Source: Spisula solida
Taxonomy: Eukaryota > Mollusca > Bivalvia > Venerida > Mactridae
DNA: 64,000 nucleotides
Reading direction: 5' to 3'
Assembly (NCBI GenBank): GCA_947247005.1
Contig: OX365946.1
Coordinates: 54,462,734-54,526,733 of the forward strand
Below, one piece after another: positions 1 to 10,850 of the stretch (positions are counted from its first letter, which is position 1; the number at the start of each line of letters is the position of its first letter). Made by a program: the position numbers and the translations under genes. Under the pieces are notes generated by a model. It was given only the letters and a program-made list of their open reading frames with translations, searched no databases and was not told the DNA's origin.

Positions 1-594
1 GAAAACATTAAAAACAAGTCGAAAAGTATAATAAATTATTACTACATGTAGCTGAATGACCCAGTGTCCACAGCAAAAGGACTATAATGCCTAGTTTTAG
101 CTGTCAGAAATCTTAAAACGAAGAAGTGCCCAACACACTACCGACCAAGAAAACTAGAATTATCACTGTCGTGACCAGGGCCCAGTGGTAGCATGTCAGA
201 AGAGAAGCGGGTGGGGAGAAAAGTATAGAGGTATAGTGGGGTTGCATAATTATCAGTGCTGTTACATATAGTTGCAATTTTCTGTACTAAGACACAATAA
301 TAAAGTCATATCTATACATGTACTGATGCCTGAAATAAAGTAATTTACTTCCTTCTAAAACAACGAGCAAAGGTTTAATTTCCAAAATAGAAACCATGAT
401 GAACTTTTATTAAGAACTTATTTTATGATATACTTACGAAGTGTGCACACTTAATTCAATCTAAAAATAACATTGGTTTAATTGACATTGCCCTGTATCT
501 ACATCATCCTGATTATTCAATATTGATTGCAAGATGGAAATACACAAACAGAACTACATTTTGTACGTTTTGTGTGCAAGTGTTTAAAGGAATC
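1..594. other. AT-rich intergenic or intronic sequence
   Basis: I see no gene, RNA or repeat structure here. The sequence is AT-rich with no long open frame and no convincing pair of splice sites. Confidence 0.5.
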
Positions 595-1155
595 AGTCAA
601 AATTTACTAAATCAAGAGTTGTTGCCCTTTGCTACAACTATGAGTATTGTTTTTTGCTCCACAAACATGCGCTTATTGTAGTAGTCAGTACACCAGAGTA
701 AGTGTCATTTGAATATCTTGTACGGTTTTTGAACTATGGCCAAACTTAAAGTTTTTGAAGCTGAAAAAGGGGCGTAAGTCAACATTTATCAAAGCTAGAA
801 TTGTTGCCCTTTACTTCAAATGTGTGTATTATCACTGGCAATGAGTACAGCAAGTTTCACATGGATATCTATTGTGGTTTTGAAGTTATGAAGAAAATAA
901 CATGAAAAATGAGGAAAATTGGAATTGAACAAAGGGCCATAATTCTTTAAATAATGTAGCTAGAGTTATGTTACTTGTCAAAATTAGCGTACTGTTGTTG
1001 TACGCTTAGGTTGAAAGTTTAAAGTTAATATCTTTAATGGTATGCAAGTTACATGTATTAAGAAAAAAAGCAGAAACATGTGGAAAATTTGAATTTTACA
1101 AAGGGCCATAATTCTTCCAATATTATAGCTAGAGTTATGTAACTTGTCTACACTA
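595..1155 (+). repeat. Pearl-like tandem core repeat, about 169-bp period
   Basis: Two pairs of similar segments repeat at a constant distance. GTTGCCCTTT begins near 625 and again near 793. CAAAGGGCCATAATTCTT begins near 930 and again near 1099, and is followed both times by GCTAGAGTTATGT(T/A)ACTTGTC. The period is about 169 bp. The phrase 'aagggccataattct' and the period match the style of the bivalve repeats at 45066-51190 and 62233-63905. No ACGG microsatellite or matching inverted ends are visible, so this is probably a fragment. Confidence 0.6.
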
Positions 1156-1159
1156 CAAC

Positions 1160-2130
1160 ACTATCTCTAATACGTGATGTTCCAGTTCCAAGAAACTATA
1201 TTCACTGTATATTGCGGACAGGAAAGAATAAGGTCGTACATGTAAGTACCACTTACAACGTATGATGAATCATACATATTTGAAATTTGCATCACAAGGC
1301 GATTCTTACGAACCCTTTTTTAATGTTGATTTACTTAAAAAGAAAACGTGTTGATTTCCGTAAGTAAAAACTAGTTTTCAAATCGATTTTGTTAGTTTTC
1401 TAAAACTACAAAAATGTAGCATGTTTGTACTTACAATCCGATTTGCATCTCAATCTCATATTAATGCAATTGTCACAAGGCTGGGTCGGCAGAAAAATGA
1501 TACTGTTAGTTTGCAGTTTGGTCGTTTTCTTTCAAAACAACATCACACTATAATCACTTCGAGAACCAACCTTTATACATTGAACAAAATCTTGACTTTC
1601 TTAAAAGAGTATCGTAAAACACCATGATATATAATTCATGCTCACGTTGTTTATAATGTGCATGCTTTAGCGTCTCCTCAGGAATGTATCTACGTGTAGA
1701 AAGTTTGATAAAGTGACTGTTTGAAATGTGTGCCTCGTCCCAGGGTATTAGACGATCATTGCAGTACGACTAATATATAGCCAATGTTCCATGGGTTCGT
1801 GAAATGGCAGAATAGGGGAGTATAAGGTTAATGATATTTGACAGTTTCTGTAGTTGATCAGGATGTGTAATGCTTTATCGGGTCATTACCAGTATGTGAT
1901 ATCAGTCATCATTGTTTCGCTCCGCATTATGATGAATGGACTTTCTTCAAATAATCAAATAATGTTTTGTTTTTGAGACACTGCAGATTGTCAAGCTTTA
2001 CACGTTTAATGAATATTCACGATGACTATCTACATGTAGTTGCCATTATACAGGATAATCCGATAGTGTCTTGTATAAAGAGCCTTCCTTTTAGGATTTG
2101 TTTGGTTTGTCCAATGTCTTTATGTATACA
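1160..2130 (+). repeat. Older internal duplication, unit 1
   Basis: This stretch aligns in the same order with 2915-3825, about 1.75 kb downstream. Shared landmarks are CTCTAATA(C/T)GTGATGTT, AACATCACACTAT, CACCTCAG, GGTTCGTGAAATGGCAG versus GGTCGTGAAATAGCAG, TGTAGTTGATCA, CGGGTCATT and GTTGCCATTATACA. Divergence is clearly higher than between the two 8-kb copies, so this duplication is older. The same pair of units is present in copy 2 (about 34785-35570 and 36585-37530). Confidence 0.65.
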
Positions 2131-2299
2131 TATTAATTGTAAGTTGTGTGTAGGAGGTGATCAAAATAAAATGGCCAAACACAAAAACCAAACTCAGTTG
2201 GTCTAAACAAGCATTTGGTTCGAATATTGTTTGGTGGTATAGAAAGGGTTGTCGCTTAATTAAGATCCTGCTCGGAACAATTCACCAACATTAATAAAT

Positions 2300-2410
2300 G
2301 TAAATTGTCATAAGAGGAGATGCCATGCGTGTTGGGCTCTGTGCCTTGTGTTTTTATGTTTTCTGCGCTCGGTTGGTTAATTTGAATGGTGCGTGTTGAC
2401 CAGGTAGTAT
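2300..2410 (+). repeat. Dispersed GT-rich repeat fragment
   Basis: The phrase around GTTGGGCTCTGTGCCTTGTG, then TTTTTATGTTTTCTGCGCTC, matches the longer copy at 13640-14130. It also matches copy 2 near 35755-35830. The sequence is untranslated-looking and GT-rich, and the family is not recognised. Confidence 0.4.
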
Positions 2411-2914
2411 AGCATTATCGAATCGTTTAAGAGAAACTGAGATATAGATGTAACAGAAGCAAATAGCGATTCTATGTCGACGTAAATAAAGCGATGTTTG
2501 TAATTAGGCGATTCATGCTCATGCATAACATTTCGATACTTAACATTCGTGAAGCGTAACGATATACATGCTCCTCTGTATAGTATAATATGTTATTGGT
2601 CAAAATCTACTACAGTCGTGCTGTTAACGACTGTTCCTGTGTGAAAGAGATTTATATTCTGTCATTGAAGAAGTTTTTGTCGGAACCGAAAGACATGTGG
2701 GCCTGGATTGATAGTGAATGTCACTGTGGTTATTTTTCTTACGTGTGACTGTGCACGTCAATCACTGAATGCGCAACTCAGAGCAAAGCATTTGTTTCTT
2801 ATGACACATTTAGCAGATTACATATAACATTATAATGCATATAAGTAAAACATTTAAGGCAGGACGGACTGAACCTTTGAAACAGAAATTTAACTCCGTT
2901 GATTTTCAGATCCA

Positions 2915-3825
2915 TACTCAAACTCTAGGACCACCTCTAATATGTGATGTTTGAGTTCTAAGAAGCAATATTACTAGGTTTAGAAGAATAAAGTCGTAGT
3001 GCTATACACCACAATGCACTTCTTATGAAAGGAGGCAATAATGACATTCTGAAGAAGAATAAGCTTGGTTTTCCTCTAAGCAAAGACTAGTTTTAAGACT
3101 GTTTTGTTTCAAAAAATGCATTGATTGTACTGCCAACTTTCTAAGCCATCCATTCGTATGTCCACCACAGTCTGATTCGATTTTCGCATGTCTGTGTCGG
3201 TACAATGCTGATACAGCCAGATGGCAGTTAATGGTTTTCTTCAAAATAACATCACACTATTGTTTACATACGCGTATCGACCTTCAAACAAGAATTACGA
3301 ACATAATTTCCATTGTCTAAAAAGATTATCTTAGAATACCATGATACATAAATCGGATTCGCGTTGTTTAAACGCTCCCGCATCACCTCAGAATTAAGTG
3401 ACTCTTTAAAATTAGTTCATCTTCCCAGTTTATTAGACAATCATTGACGTTTGTCACCTTTATCATATAGGGTCGTGAAATAGCAGGATCATGCATATTA
3501 AAATTAATGCAATTTGACACTCTTTGTAGTTGATCAAAATGTGTGATGTGTCTTTCGGGTCATTTTGTAATACCAATCATCATTATTCACCCGTATTTTG
3601 GGGAACAACGAATGCTCTAGCTTGTAGCCCAGTTATCCAATTAATGAACGTTTCCGTTTGTTATGCTGCATAATGCCACGATTTGCACTATGGAACTACA
3701 TTTTATGAATATCAACAATGGCGTCATAGTTGCCATTATACAAGATGATACGATGGAAGTGTGTGTTTAGGATTGTCTTAAACTGTTATGTCAAATGTCG
3801 GTCTGTATTAAAAATACTTATTAAG
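2915..3825 (+). repeat. Older internal duplication, unit 2
   Basis: This is the downstream partner of 1160-2130, with the same landmarks in the same order and many substitutions and small indels. It starts near the phrase ACCACCTCTAATATGTGATG and fades out after the block around GTCAAATGTCGGTCTG. No open frame is kept between the two units, so there is no sign that a coding exon was the duplicated feature. Confidence 0.6.
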
Positions 3826-4619
3826 AAAATATAATGTAGCTTTCGAAACTGAACGGAGAAAAGGTTTTACAGATTTTATATAGTTAGGATTTCTACAATA
3901 TATTGAATTCGAGTAGAATATTTGAATACAAAAGACACTATGGCATTTGTTTACACGTTCATATTCCATAGTCCTTGTAAACTCATGTTAATTTGATTGG
4001 TCAAATGTTATATGAATTTTCGAGGATGAACTCGTTAACGAAATCCATCCCTCTACATTTATTTAAATTGTTCTGCTTTTACCTACCTGGTCTCGGTAGG
4101 CTATGAATCCATAATTGGGCAAGGACTAGACCTTTCTGCTTGTCATTGTCGTGTTCTCACTCTCCCATCCTTCCCAGGCTATATCAATCTTCATCCCTTT
4201 CATCTTTATTGTGCTTCTTTAAGCTCTATGTTAACTTTCGGGACTTCATCGGAGAACAATTTATGTCAGATTGTTTTTTTCGTTACCTTATAAGACGTGA
4301 CCAATCCATCGTCAACGAGTACGTTTGGTCTGAAATAGGTTGTTTAGACATGTGTACATGTATGCCGGTCTTAGTTTGTTATTTACCATGACCAAAATTG
4401 CCTTAAGATCTTTCTGAGGCATCTTTTGTTACAACTTGGAAAGTATGATGACTTACGTCTCCAACGTTCAGGTCACATCATGACTTGTATTCGCTGAGTA
4501 TTCGCTGAGTATCTTAATTGACAGCTTACGTATTTCACTTAAGTTTAAGCAGCTCATATGTCCTGTACATTGAAGAATACTCCATATTTTCGAGTGATTG
4601 TAGTAGCTGTTACATGTAA

Positions 4620-6205
4620 TACATGGGTTCAAAATTATGAAAATCTACTATCATATTAACCATCTTGCTATTCTTTGCCCAACTGATACATGTACATTTT
4701 AGAACACATGTTTTCTGCTTAGACATTTTTGAATACCAGCCTTGTTTATATGCTCACATGCTGTAGCTCCTGTCGATATTGCTCGTCTGTTGGGCCTTTG
4801 ATGTTAATGTATATCTGGCTTACTAAGCTAGTCTTTATATCATGTACAGCACCATCGTCTGATGTTATCAAGCTACCGATATAGGATGATGTTTAGTCGT
4901 TCATATATTTCCCATTTAAGAAACCCCTGAGGAGTTAATGTTTTATCTTAGAGGAAATTATTACATAGAGTCTGCTATTTTAGAACGTGTCTTGATGATA
5001 GGCAAAAGTGGGTGTTAGTTAAGCTTGGTGTGTTCACAGTAGTTTTCATGACGTGGTCATATGTTTGATGTTATGGAAAAGCGGAAGTCAAAATGATTGA
5101 AAAGAGGGAAAAAGTGAACTCATATTTTATTTATGCAAATGGTTTTAAAGTTTATTTTCTTCAAAAATGTTGCATGTCATTTTGCTGGTGACATACCAAA
5201 GACAGGGTGTTTCACCAATACTGAACTCCCTGTCGCCCTACAAAACGTGTCATCAAATACCTTATGAATTAGACTGGGAAGTATATTATACCCAAACAGT
5301 GGATATGGAAGTCTCCTGATGAAGCACCAATAGAATTTAAAAGTCTAGAGAATATTGAAACGTCGATTAGAGATGAAATTGTAAATATCAGCTCTTGGAG
5401 GTTTTGGCCTTTAAAAACACAAAATAGACACCCTTAACACAACAGTTGATTTTGTTCTAAGGGGCTTATATATACATTCTACAATGGTTGTTAATATCAC
5501 TTGGTACATTACTATACACAACTGAAGAGACAAAATTCGATTTATTTGTGAAATTCATGAAATTATTTGATGTTCAATTTTGTTCAAATATAAGTTGAAC
5601 ATCTCTCGTATGTTGATTGTTGTTACTCGGTGAAACACTTTATACATGTACCAGTCAATAATGGTGATCAATTACAACGACAAAGTGGGTGTCTAGTATG
5701 CTATATTGTCAGTAAAATGAAAAGAAAGCTTAACTTTCTAAGTTCGAAGAAATTAGTAGACTATTCGTACTACGTAAAAAACACTCAGACTGTCTGAAAT
5801 ATACAATTATGTTATGTCGGTTCCGGTATTTTCTGTTTACATGAATAATGTAAAGTAGCTCGACCTCATACGTTAAAATATTCGTGCTGCATGTATTTGC
5901 AGTGACGTAGAGTCTGGCAAAAATGTTAAATAATGTTTGTTTCAATACAATTCTTCAAATACAACTGTAAACATGCTTGTATCCAATGTGATCGGGTTAT
6001 TCCGATATCGTGTACATAGGATGTTTGCAAAAAGTTAATTTAATTCTCGGAATTGTAGGTTATACATGTATTAGTCGATACTATTAGCTTTATTTCTTTT
6101 TTGTTTGACTAACACAGTCGTAGTGCCATTTTATACCTGCCTAATTGGCCAATGACCTCCGGCTTCGATGGAACTTGCGTCAATAATTTCCAACGGAAGT
6201 TTGTC
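4620..6205 (+). other. Copy-1-specific segment, about 1.59 kb
   Basis: Copy 2 has only about 170 unrelated bases (38285-38453) where copy 1 has this segment. Collinearity resumes at AGCTGTTACAATGTAACATG on the right. I see no terminal inverted repeats, poly-A tail or transposase frame, so either a deletion in copy 2 or an insertion in copy 1 could explain it. Confidence 0.5.
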
Positions 6206-6845
6206 AGTAAGCTGTTACAATGTAACATGTAATAATTGAGTATTGTTCTGGGAAAAGTGTGTAAGTAATCTTACGGTAAAAGTATGCATATTTTAGGAAA
6301 TAGCTCAATTAATAAATACATTTACAAAATGTATACATCATTGGACGTGTTTTGATTTTGTTGCGTTCTGCTTTGTTGTGTTTCTTTTCATTGGTTTGTG
6401 CTCACATAAATAACCATTGTAGTCCATGTGTAGGTCCATTAATGTACCCATGGTAATTAGTGCAAATTGTTGAATTCTGTATTCTTGTATTCACAATTAT
6501 TACTTGAGAAAGAAATGTGAATCTTTGTGCAGACTATGTGACAACATAATGTGTTCATTTAAATAATAAGTTTTCAGATATTGTTCATCGAATGTATAGA
6601 AGTGGATTCGTTGGGTTAAACACATTCACCCACTGTCGAATACGCGTTGTTAAAAGTCGAGCAAAATAACTACTGAACATCAGATAAGGAGATAAAGTTT
6701 TATTTTACATGGTTATCAGTTGATTATAAAGAGATACATTGATACACTGAATATTAATAGAATAACGCAGATGTCTGTATACACTGACAGGGATGTTTCC
6801 CGGTCGTCTGTTTACCTTGGAAAATAAAATAACACGTCGTTGATA

Positions 6846-7026
6846 TCAAACCTCAATAAAAGATAACCCAAAATTTAAAAACCGAATTTGAACGCACACA
6901 CATTTCAGGAACAACATGATCGTATGTATATGAAGGCATTTGATAAAACCGATTGCCGTCTGAACAATACGTCCAAATTGTTCAATAAGTTCAATAACCT
7001 GGAATAAAACTGTTCCCATTATTCAT
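6846..7026 (-). pseudogene. Frameshifted counterpart of the open frame at 39072-39254
   Basis: On the minus strand this begins MGTVLFQVIELIEQFGRI and follows the copy-2 frame closely. A one-base difference in the T run after 'GCAATCGG' shifts the frame, another difference follows further on, and a stop appears where copy 2 stays open. If the copy-2 frame is a real exon, this is its broken paralogue. If not, both are chance frames. No protein family is recognised. Confidence 0.2.
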
Positions 7027-8162
7027 GAAAATGTATGATGGTTACCACACGAGGCTGTAAGGTAAGCTCCTGCTTACACTTTTTTATCTATTGGTTTAAC
7101 CAAGTTTGGCTCGACATCTACAGTGTGTATTCCAAAGATTGCAAACACAGTTCAAACCTCCGCAGCATTTAGTAAATTTGAAGTTTGATTCTGGAACGCA
7201 AACCGTACCCCAATGCACACACATACCATTACCTCCTTTACGCCTGAAAAAGAAATGTGCACCAGTTACATATTATGTACTGTTTACGACATACGTAGCT
7301 ATGATAACTATTAAAGTCATGTTGTTTCCTCAAGAGCTGTTCTTGCATATGAATATTATGCAAATATCATGTGTCCGAAATACAGCGCAGTACCATGTTT
7401 TTGAAATGAGTGACCGATACAAATGTACGATATAGCATTAAACGTGCTAGGTTCTAAGGCATTAATACTGCATTACAAATTAAGCTACTTTACAACTACT
7501 TAAGCATAGTAAGAAGTTAAAACCATATATTAAAATGCCTGATTTGAAGTGATTGTTGCAGAAAATGAAATACCAAATGCCATATTTTATGAAATTAAGA
7601 TCTCTGGTAGACTAGTAATACTGATGAGTTTCATTGGGTAAGAAATATATGCTTCACTGCATGTTCAACTATTTCAAAACTATAATTACTTTAGGCGATT
7701 GTTGGTGTTGGTTGAATTTTCTGAAGAAATAGTAAAGATTTTATGATTTGGAACAAAATGTACAACCCAATATTATACAATGGTATTGGTTTTATAGTTG
7801 ATAACGTCGTATAGCTATTCGTACGTTAATGCAATAGTATAGTTGTAATACCGTGCAAACGTTCTTACCAAATATAGTGCAAGTAATTATATTATGTGTG
7901 CTTCTAAAATAATTTTAAACCAAACTGGAAACATAATTGTGGTTTCTGTGTATAAGAGACGTTTCTAATGTTATTGAGTTGATTGCAATTGAATTAATAT
8001 TGTATAATGCCAATATGTGACTGTAATTCTAAACACCATTTCACGATGAAGGCATTGTGCACAGACAGTAATATGAACAATTTAGAAAGAGAAACTGAAT
8101 TATTTTCCACGTACCGTATCATAAACATTTTATTATACCACTGTTGTGTTCATATTGAGTTC

Positions 8163-8182
8163 TATATATATATATATATATA
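8163..8182. repeat. (TA)n microsatellite
   Basis: About ten uninterrupted TA units. The equivalent run in copy 2 (near 42740) is about half as long, consistent with slippage after duplication. Confidence 0.9.
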
Positions 8183-9190
8183 TTACTGTTAGAAATGCTT
8201 AGAGGAACGTTCTTGACAAATATTGTAATATTATGAGCAAAATGAACCAACTTTCTTTCATTGCATTGTAGATCAAAGAATGTAGAAATGTTCCATGATT
8301 TGATAAAGCTATATAATTGATAAGTCCTTGGATATAACTTTGTGGTAGTCCATACTGAAACTGTGGTGTATTTAGTTGCTGTTCACCGAGTGATCTTCAA
8401 CCTAAATTTTATATACAGAAAACTTGTATCACAAGCAGCTGCCATATTCCAAGAAGGGTTTTCCCAAATAGGATCTTTATCAAACTTAGCCTCGGTATTA
8501 TGTTCTGGATCATTGTCACCATGTTTAAAGACGATCAGATGAACATTTTTCGAATAGTAAAGACGATGCAAATAACACATTTTTGTAAATCAAGGACCAT
8601 TTTTCATGAAGGCCTTTTATCAAACTTTGAAAATGATCAGAAGGAAACTCTTTGAGTGAAAGTGCAGACAAATTACTGGACGCCCACAACCCGCACGACC
8701 GCACGCTCGCCCTCCAATGTGTTCACAAAATACGTCCCATTTTCAACGGGCGTATATAAATTGGAATATGTCCAACTAATAATACAGTTTTATATCGAGG
8801 GCTCATTGCAAAACCATTGTACATGCCTATATATATTGATTTAGTTACCATTTTTTTGCACCGAACCTTCGATATGCTTTTGGTTCCGTAAAACTCACTT
8901 AATATGTCATGGTATGCGTATATTGAAAGTATGCAGACAAATACGGGAAATGAAAATGTTCAATCTGACAAATGTGTATTATTATTATGTAGTTTGTCTT
9001 ACATTCCGAACAATCCTCATACAAAACATCAACTTTTAATAAACACTTACCGTCTTTTTACAGCACTCATTGAAGTCATTACCCCGTCATCTACGTCATC
9101 AGGATATGACATGTATGAGTGAGAGTCTGAAAATAGAAAATGAAAACATATTCTTATATTTAGTCTATCTTGAAGAATTTGACGTACATG

Positions 9191-9297
9191 GTTGTTTTCT
9201 GTTCGTATCCTGACATGTCAACGTATCATAGTTTAGGTAACTTTGTCCCGAATTATACACTCAACAAATTGTCTAAGTATACATATTAAATAAAGTT
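9191..9297. other. Junction between duplication copy 1 and the LINE remnant
   Basis: A short stretch after similarity to copy 2 ends and before the retrotransposon reading frame is recognisable. Nothing identifiable is seen in it. Confidence 0.4.
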
Positions 9298-10850
9298 CAT
9301 TACAAAATCTGAATTGGAAATTCTCTGATGAATGTACCCGTTCCATAATATGATTAGCGCCATGAAGAAACTGATAAATGGAAAAGCACCTGGACAAGAT
9401 AATTTAAATGTTGAATTATTCAAAGCTGACCCAGAACTTGCTGCTACTATTTTACAACCCTTATTCACAACAATATGGACAAGAAAAGACATCCCAGACG
9501 ATTGGACTAAAGGCAATATCATAAAAATTCCTAAAAAAGGCTCACTTAGTGATTGCAACAACTGGCGTGGTATTACATTACTATCCGTTACCAGTAAGAT
9601 TCTCTGTAAAATCATCATACAGAGAATATCAGATGCCATAGACAAACAATTAAGACAAGAACAAGCCTGATTTAGAAGAGGCAAAGGATGCACCGATCAA
9701 ATATTTGCTCTACATAACATCATTGAACAGTGCACAGAGTGGTAGAGACAACTATACATCAACTTTGTCGACTTCCAAAAAGCCTTTGATAGCATACACA
9801 GTGAGAGCCTGTGGAAAATCTTACGAGCATATGGCATTCCTCAAGAAATCACAGACATCATACAAAGTTTTTACAAGAACTTCACTTGTTGCGTCAACAA
9901 CAACAACTTCTCTTTCGAGGTAAAAACTGGTGTAAGACAGGGCTGTGTGATGTCTTCCCTTCTATTCAACTTGGTAATAGACTGGGTGATGAGAAAGACC
10001 ACACCAAGAGGTATTAGGTGGCAACTTCAAACTTCATTAGAAGACCTAGATTTTGCCGACGACCTTGCCCTTCTCACCCATACCCATCAACATATGCAAA
10101 AGGAAACGAACCGCCTATCACAATCAGCCAAACAAGTCGGCCTCTACATCAGCCGGACAAAAACAGAGATAATGACCCTTAACATTAACAATCCACATCC
10201 TATACAAATAGATGGAAAAGTCCTCCCCAACACCAGTAAGTTCACATATTTGGGTGCCATACTAAGAAACGATGGCGGAGCTGGAGATGACATCCATTCA
10301 AAACTGTGTAAAGCAAGACAGATTTTCATGTCTCTAAACAATATATGGAAATCATCACAATATAGTAAAAACACCAAACTCAAGTTATACCAGAGCTGTG
10401 TTCTATCAACCCTTTTATATGGTTCAGAGTGCTGGAGAATGACGAAAAACGATCTACAGAAACTATCAACATTTCATACAAAAAGTCTTAGATGAATTTC
10501 AAGAATCTTTAGGCCAAATACCATCTCAAACGAAAATCTACTCCATCAATGTCACCAAGAAGATATGGCCACCATACTATACAGGAGAAGATGGAAATGG
10601 TTAGGACACATCATCAGAAAAGAAAATAACTCCATCCCGAGAGTAGCCTTGCATTGGACACCTGAAGGCAAGCGAAAACGGGGAAGACCAAAGATCACAC
10701 GGAGGCGCACCGTCGAAGCAGAACTCAAACGAATGGGACAGTCCTGGGGAACAGTAGAGAAGTTGGCCAAAGTCAGGCTCCGGTGGAGATCCTTTGTTGC
10801 TGCCCTACATGCCAGAGGGCATAACGGGCAGTAAGTAAGTAAGTATAATA
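9298..10850 (+). pseudogene. Non-LTR retrotransposon (LINE) reverse transcriptase remnant, 5' truncated
   Basis: A single reading frame runs from 9332 to 10834, about 500 codons. It is broken only by three point stops: TGA at 9668, TAG at 9743 and TGA at 10493. There is no frameshift after 9332. Two TGA codons sit just before 9332. Reverse transcriptase hallmarks appear in order: NGKAPGQDN, NWRGITLLS with TSKI, FVDFQKAFDSIH, GVRQGC, and the catalytic FADDLALL near 10047. After these come the C-terminal phrase RWKWLGHI and a basic GKRKRGRPK stretch. The element ends in GTAAGTAAGTAAG, a TAAG-type tail typical of some LINEs. The endonuclease domain is missing, so the insertion is 5' truncated. 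It would have copied LINE RNA into DNA at the target site. The exact clade (jockey/I/CR1-like) cannot be fixed by eye. Confidence 0.9.

Larger units (their letters stand above)
1340..9190 (+). repeat. Segmental duplication, copy 1 (about 7.9 kb)
   Basis: This block is collinear with 34785-43755, in direct orientation about 33.4 kb away. Long stretches are nearly identical. For example, 6362-6570 and 38590-38797 differ at only about seven positions by my count. Copy 1 has extra sequence at about 2413-2630 and 4620-6205. It lacks three insertions found in copy 2 (near 39508, 40339 and 40963). The left edge is where similarity begins at a phrase like TTTCC(G/A)TAAGTAAA. The right edge is at TGAAGAATTTGAC(G/A)TACA near 9190. 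No recognisable gene lies inside. Confidence 0.85.

Noticed and set aside
4140..4391. 83-codon frame partly conserved near 37800-37968
   Set aside because: The two copies agree only as far as the surrounding non-coding DNA does; copy 2 shifts frame and stops earlier.
7106..7435. 109-codon plus-strand frame conserved at 39341
   Set aside because: It starts at TTG, not ATG; conservation is expected from the 8-kb duplication, and the copy-2 version is interrupted by a transposon insertion.
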